A DNA stretch of 64,000 nucleotides from the NCBI RefSeq assembly GCF_007556815.1, contig NZ_CP041745.1, positions 2,829,001 through 2,893,000 of the forward strand, written 5' to 3'. A program made the translations under genes and the position numbers. Below the pieces are notes generated by a model. The model did not search any database. It worked only from the letters and a program-made list of their open reading frames with translations, and was not told the origin of the DNA. Positions within the stretch are counted from its first letter, which is position 1. Every line of letters starts with the position of its first letter. Origin of the DNA: Paraburkholderia megapolitana. Its GTDB lineage: Bacteria; Pseudomonadota; Gammaproteobacteria; Burkholderiales; Burkholderiaceae. Positions 9,861 to 18,435 of this stretch are shown here, one piece after another.

Positions 9861-9874
9861 ATTACACCTGTAAT
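9861..9874. promoter_or_regulatory. Palindrome between amidase and luxR-type gene
   Basis: Perfect inverted repeat ATTAC-ACCT-GTAAT in the divergent intergenic region. Its position fits an operator for the LuxR-type regulator or another factor, but it is shorter than and different from a canonical 20-bp lux box. A second, looser pair (GGTAGAG at 9915-9921 and CTCTACC at 9938-9944) lies closer to the luxR-type start. Confidence 0.4.
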
Positions 9875-10003
9875 CGTTCACTCCGAATTCCCGCTGCATC
9901 TGCAGATAGCAACTGGTAGAGTCGACAGCACGGTTGCCTCTACCCGTGTATCCCTGCGCGCATCTATCCGTTATCCGGCAAGCATAGATCGGGAATCTCA
10001 CGC

Positions 10004-10717
10004 ATGACCCTGCAACCATCGACATGGATCGATCTGTTCGCGAGGCTGGATGCTGCGGACAATAAAGATCAGGTCATCAAAATGCTCGACGAGATTGCCG
10101 TCAAACTCGGCTTTCGTTATTGGGCCTACGGCGTTAAAACAAGAAATTTGCCGGGCAGCCGCAGTGTCGAAGTGCTCGATAGTTATCCGTCTGGCTGGAT
10201 GTCGCATTACCTGGCCGAGGAATACATCGAAATAGATTCATCGGTCTCGCTCGCCATGAAACGATCGACCACGATCTCATGGGCCGAGGCACGACCTGCT
10301 GGTGGCGACCGGCTATGGGACGATGCTGCGGATTTTGGCCTGAAACATGGGCTCGCCCATCCTTCGTGGGACCGGCTCGCCATGTTTGGTTTGCTCACCG
10401 TTGCACGGGAATCGGATCCCGTTAGCGCTGCCGAATTCGCCTCGGTCTCGCCCTATCTGGCGTGGGTCAGCAGTCTCATCCGTGCCCGGCTAAACAGGCC
10501 CGGACGCCGGCACGCCCCTATCGACACCAGGCTCTCCTCGCGCGAACTGGAAGTGCTCAAGTGGACCGCGCTCGGCAAGACAGCCGCCGAAGTCGCGTTG
10601 ATCATCGGCGTGGGCACGCGGACGGTGAACTTTCACATCGGCAATATCCTTGCAAAACTCGATGTGACGAATAAGGTTCAGGCAGTGATTCGGGCCACGG
10701 TTTTAGGCATTCTTTGA
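10004..10717 (+). CDS. LuxR-type regulator with autoinducer-binding domain (LuxR solo)
   Basis: Transcription factor of 237 residues with an N-terminal autoinducer-binding domain (about 15-160) and a C-terminal LuxR helix-turn-helix (about 173-235, LSSRELEVLKWTALGKTAAEVA). Most conserved AHL-pocket residues can be placed: Trp65, Tyr69, Asp78 and Trp93 match the canonical W57, Y61, D70 and W85 of TraR, but the Pro after the Asp is Ser79. No luxI synthase is in the window, so it is a candidate solo that senses foreign AHLs or another small molecule. It is divergent from the amidase/MHS pair, its likely target. Confidence 0.9.
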   Translation: MTLQPSTWIDLFARLDAADNKDQVIKMLDEIAVKLGFRYWAYGVKTRNLPGSRSVEVLDSYPSGWMSHYLAEEYIEIDSSVSLAMKRSTTISWAEARPAGGDRLWDDAADFGLKHGLAHPSWDRLAMFGLLTVARESDPVSAAEFASVSPYLAWVSSLIRARLNRPGRRHAPIDTRLSSRELEVLKWTALGKTAAEVALIIGVGTRTVNFHIGNILAKLDVTNKVQAVIRATVLGIL

Positions 10718-10739
10718 TTGGCGACGAGATCGTGCCAGC

Positions 10740-11906
10740 TTAAGAACCGTTATGGGAACCATCTCCTGTTCCGGGCTGATAGCTGGTGATCGAGTAACGG
10801 TCGACGAGATTCGTCGCCGGTGTGAAGCCAAACACCGACGCTTCCGAACCGCTCGTACTGTTGCCCCAGATGTTCATACCGGCACCGCTCTGGCTCAATG
10901 AACCGCCAGGGTTCATGACGTCTACGGCGTCGCCTTTGGCATTCACGATGAGATTGTTCGAGACTGTGTCGTTCGAGCCGTTCATGGTCCTGCTGTTCGA
11001 ATCGGTGCCGACCACGATACCCATCCATTGAGAGCCGTCCGTGACTGAGTTCTCGATCGTATCGCCAGTCGAACCCATCAGGGCAAATCCGCGCCCGTAG
11101 GCATTCGCCAGCGCGAAGTCGTGGCTGAATACGTTGCCGGAATCCTGCCTGCTATCGAAGGTATATGAATCGTCCGAGAACGAATCGTCGCCGGCCTGAT
11201 AGACCTCGTTACTCGCGACGAAGTTGTTCAAGGAGCCGTTCATCAACGCAATACCATCCGCATTGGTTCCTTCGACGAGATTGCTGCTGATCGTCGCCCC
11301 TGTCGCGCCGTCGAGGCGAATGCCATTCGACGCAGCGCCTAGCGTCGTGACGTAGCTGACGCCATCGTTCGATCCGGTTACGTCGATCGCCGCGGCATCG
11401 GGCTGCGAGCTACGATCGAGCGCCCGCGTGGAAGTCTCGATGTTCGCTAGCGTCGAATTGCTGCCGAGCTTGATCGCTTCCTCGTCGGGATTGGTCGCGC
11501 GCAATACCGTCTGGCTCCCCGCGCCCGTTACGTTCACACCGTTTAGCGACAACGTCCCGCTGTGGTTATACGTGCCGGCAGGAATGTAGACCGATTGATG
11601 CGATGACGCCGCTGCATTGAAGGCGTTCTGCAACGCACCCGTATTGTCGGTGTTCCCATCGCCCACTGCGCCATAGCTCGCGACGTTGATCGAACCTGAA
11701 GGCTGTGAGATCGGCGTGCCAGTTTGCGCACCGGGTGTGCTGCTCGAAGCACTCGACGCGGCTTTCTGCACCGCGACATTGGAAGACGCATTAGCCGCGG
11801 ACAACGCGGTCGATCTGGTCGACGAACCAGGCCCGTCACCGCTGCAGCCCACACATGCCCACAGCATAAGTGCCGTCGATACGACACGCATCAGTTCGAT
11901 TCTCAT
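10740..11906 (-). CDS. Secreted right-handed beta-helix protein, probable lipoprotein
   Basis: Exported protein of 388 residues. The N-terminus (MRIELMRVVSTALMLWACVGCSG) looks like a lipoprotein signal with Cys at 21, although the lipobox is weak. A Ser/Ala-rich linker follows to about residue 70, then a pectate-lyase/polyphosphate-kinase-like segment INVASYGAVGDGNTDNTGALQNAF typical of the start of single-stranded beta-helix folds, then repeated short turns with N, G and D (parallel beta-helix repeats). This points to a polysaccharide-binding or lyase-like protein; no catalytic residues are assigned. It is divergent from the GH18 chitinase. Confidence 0.75.
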   Translation of the reverse strand: MRIELMRVVSTALMLWACVGCSGDGPGSSTRSTALSAANASSNVAVQKAASSASSSTPGAQTGTPISQPSGSINVASYGAVGDGNTDNTGALQNAFNAAASSHQSVYIPAGTYNHSGTLSLNGVNVTGAGSQTVLRATNPDEEAIKLGSNSTLANIETSTRALDRSSQPDAAAIDVTGSNDGVSYVTTLGAASNGIRLDGATGATISSNLVEGTNADGIALMNGSLNNFVASNEVYQAGDDSFSDDSYTFDSRQDSGNVFSHDFALANAYGRGFALMGSTGDTIENSVTDGSQWMGIVVGTDSNSRTMNGSNDTVSNNLIVNAKGDAVDVMNPGGSLSQSGAGMNIWGNSTSGSEASVFGFTPATNLVDRYSITSYQPGTGDGSHNGS

Positions 11907-12210
11907 GTCACGCCTCCTCGATGATGCTCAGAAGCTTAGGAACCCGACATTAAGAAAAGCACATTCGCGTCATAGGTCAATCGATTTCGTCATGGACCTG
12001 ACAACCATGCCAGTTCACCGCTCGACCGGAATTCCCGATCATGGCTCGTCGTTCATCGCACACCGAAAATCAAAAAAATGGAGGGACGCCATGCATATTT
12101 CATAGCACCGATATCCATTTCACATACCGCCGGATACGAGTCAGCCTTCATTGATCGTAGAGATCGTAGAGCTTCAGTCACTCCCCTCAAGACGAGAAAA
12201 GGATAGATAC
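11907..12210. other. Divergent intergenic region, beta-helix gene / chitinase
   Basis: This is 304 bp of relatively AT-rich DNA carrying both promoters. The chitinase ribosome-binding site (AAAGGA, 12198-12203) is visible. Two 5-bp arms AGGTC and GACCT flank about 20 bp near 11973-12000, too weak to call an operator. I see no further gene. Confidence 0.5.
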
Positions 12211-13491
12211 ATGATGACGAAGAGACTATCTGCAACCGTGCTGCGTGCCGCATTCGGCGCCGCAGCAGCATCGCTGTTGTTCGGAATGTCGTCGGGCCAG
12301 GCATTCGCGGTCAGCGCATGGGCGCCCGATACGTATTACACGGCTGGAACCATCGTGAGTTACAACGGCAACGATTACCAGGCACTCGTCAATCAGACGG
12401 ACTACTCCAGCACCGGATGGAATCCGACGACGGCTTCCCTGTGGACGCTCGTCGGTCCCGATTCCGGTTCGGGTGGCGGCACCGGTTCTACAGGTTCGGG
12501 CGGCACAGGTGGCACGACTACCGGAACCGCAGCGGGATTCATCTACAGCCCCTACAAGGACACGTCGATCTCGATGAACTGGAACACCAACACGATCTCG
12601 ACGAACGTAACCGGCACCCTGAGCCCCGTGCTGTCCATCTTGCCGACCAGCGTACGGGCACTCACGCTTGCCTTCGCAACCGGCGAGTGCGGCAGCGAGA
12701 GCTGGGCCGGCCTCGGTGGCAGTACCCTCGCCTCGTCGAACGTGTCGCTCTTCACTGCAAAAAACATCAACTATGTGATTTCGACAGGCGGCGCGTCGGG
12801 GGTATTTACGTGCGGCACCGATGCGGGCATGACGACGTTCATCAATCGCTATGCGTCCAATAACCTCGTCGGGATCGATTTCGACATCGAAGGCGGACAG
12901 ACCCAGGCGATCATCAACAATCTCGTGCAGCGCGTCGTCGCGGCGCAGAAAACGTATCCGAATCTGCGCTTCAGCTTTACGCTTGCTACCGTCGCGCCTG
13001 CTCCGTCGGGTGCGAGTCAGGCCACCTCATGGGGCTCGAGTGCTCCGGACAGCTTCAACACCTACGGCGACTGGGTGATGCAGGCCATCCAGACCTACGG
13101 GCTGAAGAACTACACGATCAACCTGATGACGATGGACTACGGCTCGGCACTGCCGGGTAATTGCGTGCTTTCAGGGGGGGCCTGCCAGATGGGGCAATCG
13201 ACTGTCCAGGCTGCGTTAAACCTGCATGACCACTGGGGCGTGCCGTATAGCCAGATCGAAGTGACGCCGATGATCGGCGGTAACGACTCTGCCGGTGAAA
13301 CGTTCACGCCGTCCGATGTGGATACTGTGTCGAACTTCGTGAAACAGAACGGGCTGGCCGGTCTGCATTTCTGGTCGTTCGATCGCGATGTCGACTGTGC
13401 GCCCGGTGCCGCATCGCCGACGTGCAATACGATCGGCGGGGTGGGCACGCTGGGTTATACCAACCACTTTGCCAGCGATCTAGGCCAGTAA
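12211..13491 (+). CDS. Secreted GH18 chitinase with CBM5/12 chitin-binding module
   Basis: Extracellular chitinase of 426 residues. A Sec signal peptide ends at about residue 33 (SGQAFA). A CBM5/12-type module covers 35-82 (SAWAPDTYYTAGTIVSYNGN with downstream W70 and W78), then a Gly/Thr/Ser linker 84-107, then a GH18 catalytic domain from about 108. The catalytic motif reads GIDFDIEGG with proton donor Glu227; the first Asp of the usual DxxDxDxE is Val220. ATG 12211 is used because it carries the ribosome-binding site and begins the signal peptide. It probably degrades fungal or arthropod chitin. Confidence 0.92.
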   Translation: MMTKRLSATVLRAAFGAAAASLLFGMSSGQAFAVSAWAPDTYYTAGTIVSYNGNDYQALVNQTDYSSTGWNPTTASLWTLVGPDSGSGGGTGSTGSGGTGGTTTGTAAGFIYSPYKDTSISMNWNTNTISTNVTGTLSPVLSILPTSVRALTLAFATGECGSESWAGLGGSTLASSNVSLFTAKNINYVISTGGASGVFTCGTDAGMTTFINRYASNNLVGIDFDIEGGQTQAIINNLVQRVVAAQKTYPNLRFSFTLATVAPAPSGASQATSWGSSAPDSFNTYGDWVMQAIQTYGLKNYTINLMTMDYGSALPGNCVLSGGACQMGQSTVQAALNLHDHWGVPYSQIEVTPMIGGNDSAGETFTPSDVDTVSNFVKQNGLAGLHFWSFDRDVDCAPGAASPTCNTIGGVGTLGYTNHFASDLGQ

Positions 13492-13548
13492 CGCGTGCAG
13501 CCGAAGATGAGTGGCTACGGCCCGATGCCTTCGGAGTAGCCGTTCGTA

Positions 13549-13581
13549 CAGGCCGGGAGTGACCCAGGTCCTCCCGGCCTG
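13549..13581. terminator. Bidirectional hairpin terminator candidate
   Basis: Perfect 11-bp arms CAGGCCGGGAG and CTCCCGGCCTG are separated by 11 bases, between the convergent chitinase and ABC ATPase genes. There is no strong T-tract on either side, so termination strength is uncertain. Confidence 0.65.
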
Positions 13582-13602
13582 CTACGTGCGCAAAGCATAC
13601 AG

Positions 13603-14325
13603 TCACGCATGCACGCCGGCATACTGACTCACGATTTCCACGTCCGACAGATGCTCGCGCGGAATCTCTCCGCCTATCTGTCCGCGTCGAATGACGAGCA
13701 CGCGTTGCGATACTGCCGCAATGAAATCGAGGTTCTGTTCGACCAGCACGATGGTCAGGCCGCTGCGCTCGCGCAACTTGACGAGTGTCTCCGCGATCTC
13801 ATCGATGATCGATGGTTGAATGCCTTCGGTTGGCTCGTCGAGCAACAGCAAGTCTGGCTTGCCCGCCAATGCACGCGCAAGTGCCAGCAACTGCTGCTCG
13901 CCCCCTGAGAGCGAACCGCCGGCCCGATCGAGCAACGGCTTCAGACGCGGAAAATCTTCGAGCAGGGCGTCGATAACCGCATCGGGCTTTCGCCCGGTCT
14001 TGATCAGGCCGAGACGCAGATTGTCGTAGGTGCTCAACGCCGCGAAGATCTCACGCCCCTGCGGCACGTAAGCCATACCGCGGCGCGACCTCGCGTGAGG
14101 TGCGAGCCGCGTCACATCGGCACCGTCGAAAAGGATCGTGCCCGACGTCGCCGGCAATGCGCCGATCAGCGTGCGCAGCAGCGTCGTCTTGCCCATGCCG
14201 TTGTGCCCCAGGATGCCGATCGATTCGCCGCGCGCGATCGACAACGACACGTCGTAGAGCACCGGAATCGAGCCATAGCCCGAGCACAACCCGGTGATGT
14301 CGAGCATTGCGCCATCTGCATTCAT
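13603..14325 (-). CDS. Branched-chain/urea-amide type ABC transporter ATPase (LivF/UrtE-like)
   Basis: Cytoplasmic nucleotide-binding subunit of 240 residues. Walker A is GHNGMGKTTLLRTLIG, the signature is LSGGEQQLLALARAL, and Walker B is LLLLDEPTEGIQP, which is the LivF/UrtE form. The ATG at 14323-14325 overlaps the stop of the preceding ATPase gene by 4 bp (ATGA); the frame open further upstream belongs to that gene. It is the last gene of the amidase-linked ABC operon. Confidence 0.92.
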   Translation of the reverse strand: MNADGAMLDITGLCSGYGSIPVLYDVSLSIARGESIGILGHNGMGKTTLLRTLIGALPATSGTILFDGADVTRLAPHARSRRGMAYVPQGREIFAALSTYDNLRLGLIKTGRKPDAVIDALLEDFPRLKPLLDRAGGSLSGGEQQLLALARALAGKPDLLLLDEPTEGIQPSIIDEIAETLVKLRERSGLTIVLVEQNLDFIAAVSQRVLVIRRGQIGGEIPREHLSDVEIVSQYAGVHA

Positions 14326-15041
14326 TGCGGTTTCTTGCCCAGATAGATCTGCTGGATCAACGGGTCGCTCATGATGCGATCCGGCGTGTCTTCGCGAATG
14401 ATCGCGCCTTGATGCAGCACCGTCACCGTCTTCGCGATGCGGCGAATGAAGCTCATATCGTGCTCGACCACCACGAGCGCGTGCCGACGGTTGATGTCCA
14501 GAATCAGATCCGCCGTGCGTGCGACTTCGGCATCGCTCATGCCGGCGGCGGGTTCGTCGAGCAGGATCAGCGGTGGGTCCGCGGCGATCACGACCGCCAG
14601 TTCGACCCATTGCCTCTGGCCGTGTGCGAGCAGACCGACGGTCGCTTCACGATAAGCCGACATACCGACCCGTTCGAGGACCTCGCGTGTCACGCGCTCC
14701 GTTTGTGCGGGCGTGTGCACGCGACGGGCCGCAAGCCAGACGTTGTCCCATACCGAGAGCCCATTGAAAAGACTCGGCACCTGGGTCTTGATCCCGATGC
14801 CGAGGCGGCCGGGCTCATGCGGTCGCATGTTGGAGACGTCCTTGCCGCGAAACAGGATCTGTCCTGAAGTCGGCTTGACCTGGCCGGTTAGCAGCTTGAA
14901 GAAGGTACTTTTACCGGCACCGTTTGGGCCGATCACGCAGCGCAATTCGGCTTCGGCTAGCGTGAAATTGACATCGCGTGTGGCGTGCACGCCACCGAAG
15001 CGCACGTTCAGATCGCGCGTTTCGAGTAACGGTGTCGTCAT
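14322..15041 (-). CDS. ABC transporter ATPase (LivG/UrtD-like)
   Basis: Second ATPase of the importer, 239 residues. It shows Walker A (IGPNGAGKSTFFKLLTG), a LivG/UrtD-type insertion (NMRPHEPGRLGIGIKTQVP) and Walker B (LILLDEPAAGMSDAE). The signature motif is degenerate (GLLAHGQRQWVELAV, LAHGQ in place of LSGGQ), as in UrtD-type subunits. It is joined by 4-bp overlaps to the permease gene upstream and the LivF-like gene downstream, showing tight translational coupling. Confidence 0.92.
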   Translation of the reverse strand: MTTPLLETRDLNVRFGGVHATRDVNFTLAEAELRCVIGPNGAGKSTFFKLLTGQVKPTSGQILFRGKDVSNMRPHEPGRLGIGIKTQVPSLFNGLSVWDNVWLAARRVHTPAQTERVTREVLERVGMSAYREATVGLLAHGQRQWVELAVVIAADPPLILLDEPAAGMSDAEVARTADLILDINRRHALVVVEHDMSFIRRIAKTVTVLHQGAIIREDTPDRIMSDPLIQQIYLGKKPQ

Positions 15042-16213
15042 CGTGCGGCCTCCTGATGCGGATCGGCGGGCGCGGTTTCAGCGGCACTACCCTGCTCGGT
15101 GCGTTGCGTACGATCCCGCGCGGTCGACGCACGCCGCTGTTCCGCAGTCGTCGCTGCGACGGTACCGCCGCGCAACTTCCGAACGAGCATGGCGCCCAAC
15201 GAACCGATCGCGGGCACGATACCGCGTGGAAGCATCAACACGAAGCCGACGAGAATCGCTCCGAGCACGAGATTCGAATTGACGGTCTGCTGCGTGCCGA
15301 TCTGCGTCGTCAGCCATTGAATGGCGACGCAGCCCACTATCGGCCCAACCAGCGTACCCAGACCACCGACAATCACCCAGATGATGATCTGCGCCGATTG
15401 CGCAAGGCCAAAGATCGTCGGGCTCGTAAAGGCGCCCCAGTTCGCAAAGAGACATCCGGCTAGTCCGGCAATCGCCGCACCCAGTACGAACGTAAAGAGT
15501 TTGTACGCACGCGTGTCGTAGCCGAGCAGCAACAGACGCTGTTCATTTTCCTTGCCCGCGACGATGACACGACCGACCTTGAGCGCCAGCAACGCACGCA
15601 GCAGCACATACACAAGAAGCAATGCACCGAGTGACAGCTCGAACAACCCGCGCGGCCCGATCACATCGTCGATATTGCCGGGCACGTTGAGTGGCGCAAT
15701 GCCTGGAATGCCATTGAAGCCGCCGAGCGGCGCATTGCCGATCTTCCACTCCGGCCCTGCCGTCGAATTGATCAGGTTGAAGAGAATCAGCGTGACGGTC
15801 AGCGTGATGACGCCCATGTAGACATCGGAAAGGCGACCGTAAAAGATCAGATAGCCCAGCACGGCCGCAAACGCGGCGGGCAAGACAATCGCGAGTAGAA
15901 ACGGCACCGTACTGTCGCCGAGGTTCGTGACGGCAATCGCATAGGTGTAGGCGCCCAATCCGAAGAACGCCGATTGTCCAAAGCACAAGATGCCGCCAAA
16001 ACCCCAGATAAAACCGAGGCTCACGGCAAGGATCGACATCACCACGTAGATCGTGGCCTGCACCAGTGCGAAGTCGTCGAGCATGTGTGGCAAAGCGACG
16101 AGCAGCACCACGCCGACCGCGAGCGTCAATGCCGCGCTTTTCCACGAACGGGAGAAACGCTCTAGCGCATTCGGTCCCGGTATGACAGGGGCATCCGGCG
16201 TCGATGTGCTCAC
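15038..16213 (-). CDS. ABC transporter permease (LivM/UrtC-like)
   Basis: Inner-membrane permease of 391 residues with about ten hydrophobic segments. The LivM/UrtC hallmark GFIWGFGGILCFGQSAFFGLGAY and a late EAA-like loop (GKENEQRLLLLGYDTRAYKL) are visible. It starts at GTG 16213, which overlaps the stop of the LivH-like gene (GTGA). The C-terminal 30 residues are charged and repetitive (TTAEQRRASTARDRTQRTEQ), longer than usual. The frame is open further upstream, but that part is antisense or shadow to the LivH-like gene. Confidence 0.9.
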   Translation of the reverse strand: MSTSTPDAPVIPGPNALERFSRSWKSAALTLAVGVVLLVALPHMLDDFALVQATIYVVMSILAVSLGFIWGFGGILCFGQSAFFGLGAYTYAIAVTNLGDSTVPFLLAIVLPAAFAAVLGYLIFYGRLSDVYMGVITLTVTLILFNLINSTAGPEWKIGNAPLGGFNGIPGIAPLNVPGNIDDVIGPRGLFELSLGALLLVYVLLRALLALKVGRVIVAGKENEQRLLLLGYDTRAYKLFTFVLGAAIAGLAGCLFANWGAFTSPTIFGLAQSAQIIIWVIVGGLGTLVGPIVGCVAIQWLTTQIGTQQTVNSNLVLGAILVGFVLMLPRGIVPAIGSLGAMLVRKLRGGTVAATTAEQRRASTARDRTQRTEQGSAAETAPADPHQEAAR

Positions 16214-17076
16214 AGCGTCCCCTTGAAGAAGCGCCCAGTGATGCCTTGTGGAAGCAGTCTTAGCATAATGATTGCGCCGATCAGCAGCGCGACTTCGCCC
16301 ATGACAGGTGTCATGGCGAACGTGGCGATCTGGTTGATCGCGCCAAACAGCGTCGATGCACTGACAAGCCCGATCACGATGGCAGGTCCGCCACCGATAA
16401 CAGTAATGAACGCTTTGGCGACGAACGCACCGCCCATCGTCGGCACCACGCCGGTCATCGGCGCGAGCAAGGCGCCGGCCAGACCCGAGAGTGCCGCACC
16501 GATCGCAAAGGTCGTCGAATAGACGACACCCGGATTGATACCGAGCGCATCGGCCATCTGCGGGTTCTGCATCGTGCCGCGCGCGATCAGTCCAAGCGAC
16601 GTATGCAGCAGCACCCATCGCAAGGCAAATGCGAGCACGAGCGCAACCGCGATGATGACCAGCGTATAGGTACTGACGGAATAGGCGCCGATAGAAAAAT
16701 TGCCCAGCGGAGCGGAGATTCCAGCTGTGGTATTGCCCGCAATCGAAGTGACGATGCCGATCAACAGCAGCGAGAGTCCCCATGTGGCGAGCATCGTGTC
16801 GACCATGCGCCCATACAGCCGGCGAATGAAGAGGCGCTCCAGCACGATGCCGATCGCGCCGACCACGCTGGGCGCCACGACCAGAATCGCGACCCACAGA
16901 TTGACGCCGAACCGGATCGATTCGATTGCCGCATAGGCGCCCAGCATCATGAACTCGCCGTGCGCGAGGTTGATGACCTTCATCATGCCGAAGATGACCG
17001 CCAGTCCCGCCGAGACAACGACGAGGCTTGCGATTGCGTACAGCACCTGAATGACCACAATGGCGGCGAGATCCAT
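16210..17076 (-). CDS. ABC transporter permease (LivH/UrtB-like)
   Basis: Inner-membrane permease of 288 residues with about eight hydrophobic segments. It begins MDLAAIVVIQVLYAIASLVV and carries the LivH-type motif GMMKVINLAHGEFMMLGAYAA near residue 30. It lies 48 bp downstream of the binding-protein gene and overlaps the next permease by 4 bp. It forms the transmembrane pore with the LivM-like subunit. Confidence 0.92.
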   Translation of the reverse strand: MDLAAIVVIQVLYAIASLVVVSAGLAVIFGMMKVINLAHGEFMMLGAYAAIESIRFGVNLWVAILVVAPSVVGAIGIVLERLFIRRLYGRMVDTMLATWGLSLLLIGIVTSIAGNTTAGISAPLGNFSIGAYSVSTYTLVIIAVALVLAFALRWVLLHTSLGLIARGTMQNPQMADALGINPGVVYSTTFAIGAALSGLAGALLAPMTGVVPTMGGAFVAKAFITVIGGGPAIVIGLVSASTLFGAINQIATFAMTPVMGEVALLIGAIIMLRLLPQGITGRFFKGTL

Positions 17077-17124
17077 CGAACCTCCTTCACATCGCGTATT
17101 GCCGGTTACCTGACGAGGCGAGCC

Positions 17125-18351
17125 TTACAGCTTGATCACGTATTGCTGGTTGTCGCGCGGATTCTTGATCAGGTTGCACACGGCACTCGTATCGCTAGGT
17201 GGCTGCGCCTGGAATGTCTCGACGATATCGAGTTTGTGATTGCGCACCTGCGCAATACTGACGTTGAGAACGCAGTGGTGCGTGGCCGGATCGATCGATA
17301 CCTTGCCGCTCGGTGCATCGATGCTGATACCGGATTCGAGTGCCTCGATTACCTTGGTTCGTTCTAGCGTGCCCGCTTTCTTCACGCCCTGCGCCCACAG
17401 ATTGAAGCCCTGATAGGTGCCCATCGCGAGCTCGGTGATGTTCGGATAATTGCTGCCGAAACGTTTGTGGAAGCGGTCCTTGAATGCCTTGTTGACCGGA
17501 TTGTCGAGATTTTCGAAGTAGTTGTACGACACCAGAAACCCGTCGCATTCCTCGGGGGAGAGCACGATCTGCTCATTGCCGCCCGCAAAGGTCGTCGACG
17601 CAAGCGGGATCTTCTTGTGCAAACCGGCTGCCGCCCATTGCCGGTAGAACGACATATGCGCGCCGCCCACCAGCGCGGACACCACCATGTCCGGTTTAGC
17701 CGCCTCGATCTTCGAAATGGTCGAACCGAAATTCGTCACGTCGAGCGGAAAGAAATCGATCGATGCGACCGAGCCGCCGTTATCCTGCACAAACTTCTTG
17801 ACCCACTGCGAGGTGATCTGGCCGTAGTTGTAGTCGGCCGCGACGACATAGACTTTTTTGCCCCACTTCTTCATCGCGTACGGCACGAGCTTCGCGACGG
17901 TCTGCCCCGGTGTCACGCCGGTGCAAAACGTATTGCGGTCGCACACACCGCCTTCGTACTGCGTGTTGTAGAAATAGAGCGTGCGATAGCGATCGAGCAC
18001 CGGCCGCATCACTTCGCGCGAGGCCGATGTGATACCGCCCTGCACGACCGCGACCTTGTCCTTGAGCGCTGCCTGCTGCGCAAACTGCGTATAGAGCTGC
18101 ATGCTGGACTGCGGATCGTAGGTCAACAGCTTGATCTGCTTGCCAAGCAAACCGCCTTGCGCGTTCCATTCTTCAACTGCGATCGTCAGGCAATCGGCCA
18201 TAGGCTTGCCGTAGATGTCGAGACCACCCGACAGGTCCGTGATGCCGCCAACCAGGATTTCATCCGCAGCTGACGCTGCAAATGGCACCGCACCGGCCAC
18301 GCCGGCGGCAAGGGAAAGAGCGGACGACTTGATGAACGAACGACGATCCAT
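17125..18351 (-). CDS. ABC transporter substrate-binding protein, urea/amide type
   Basis: Periplasmic receptor of 408 residues. The N-terminus (MDRRSFIKSSALSLAAGVAG, then AVPFAASAAD) is a Tat-like signal peptide with the RRSFIK motif. The mature part begins EILVGGITDLSGGLDIYGKP, the start of a type I periplasmic-binding fold of the UrtA/FmdD/AmiC class. Because it lies between an amidase gene and four Liv-type transport genes, short-chain amides or urea are the likely ligands. The C-terminal half is normal length. Confidence 0.88.
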   Translation of the reverse strand: MDRRSFIKSSALSLAAGVAGAVPFAASAADEILVGGITDLSGGLDIYGKPMADCLTIAVEEWNAQGGLLGKQIKLLTYDPQSSMQLYTQFAQQAALKDKVAVVQGGITSASREVMRPVLDRYRTLYFYNTQYEGGVCDRNTFCTGVTPGQTVAKLVPYAMKKWGKKVYVVAADYNYGQITSQWVKKFVQDNGGSVASIDFFPLDVTNFGSTISKIEAAKPDMVVSALVGGAHMSFYRQWAAAGLHKKIPLASTTFAGGNEQIVLSPEECDGFLVSYNYFENLDNPVNKAFKDRFHKRFGSNYPNITELAMGTYQGFNLWAQGVKKAGTLERTKVIEALESGISIDAPSGKVSIDPATHHCVLNVSIAQVRNHKLDIVETFQAQPPSDTSAVCNLIKNPRDNQQYVIKL

Positions 18352-18435
18352 GGAAGGGTCCAGAATAAGATGCGGCGGTTAAACAGCGTATGCGTCTCTT
18401 CACGCGCTTAAGAGGAATGGCTCGTACGATGCAAC

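Noticed and set aside
9861..9874. Canonical lux box for the LuxR solo
   Set aside because: The palindrome is only 14 bp and lacks the usual 20-bp layout, so it is listed only as a possible operator.
13549..13581. Part of the chitinase coding sequence or a mobile-element end
   Set aside because: It is a symmetrical hairpin after the stop codon between convergent genes, without flanking target duplications.
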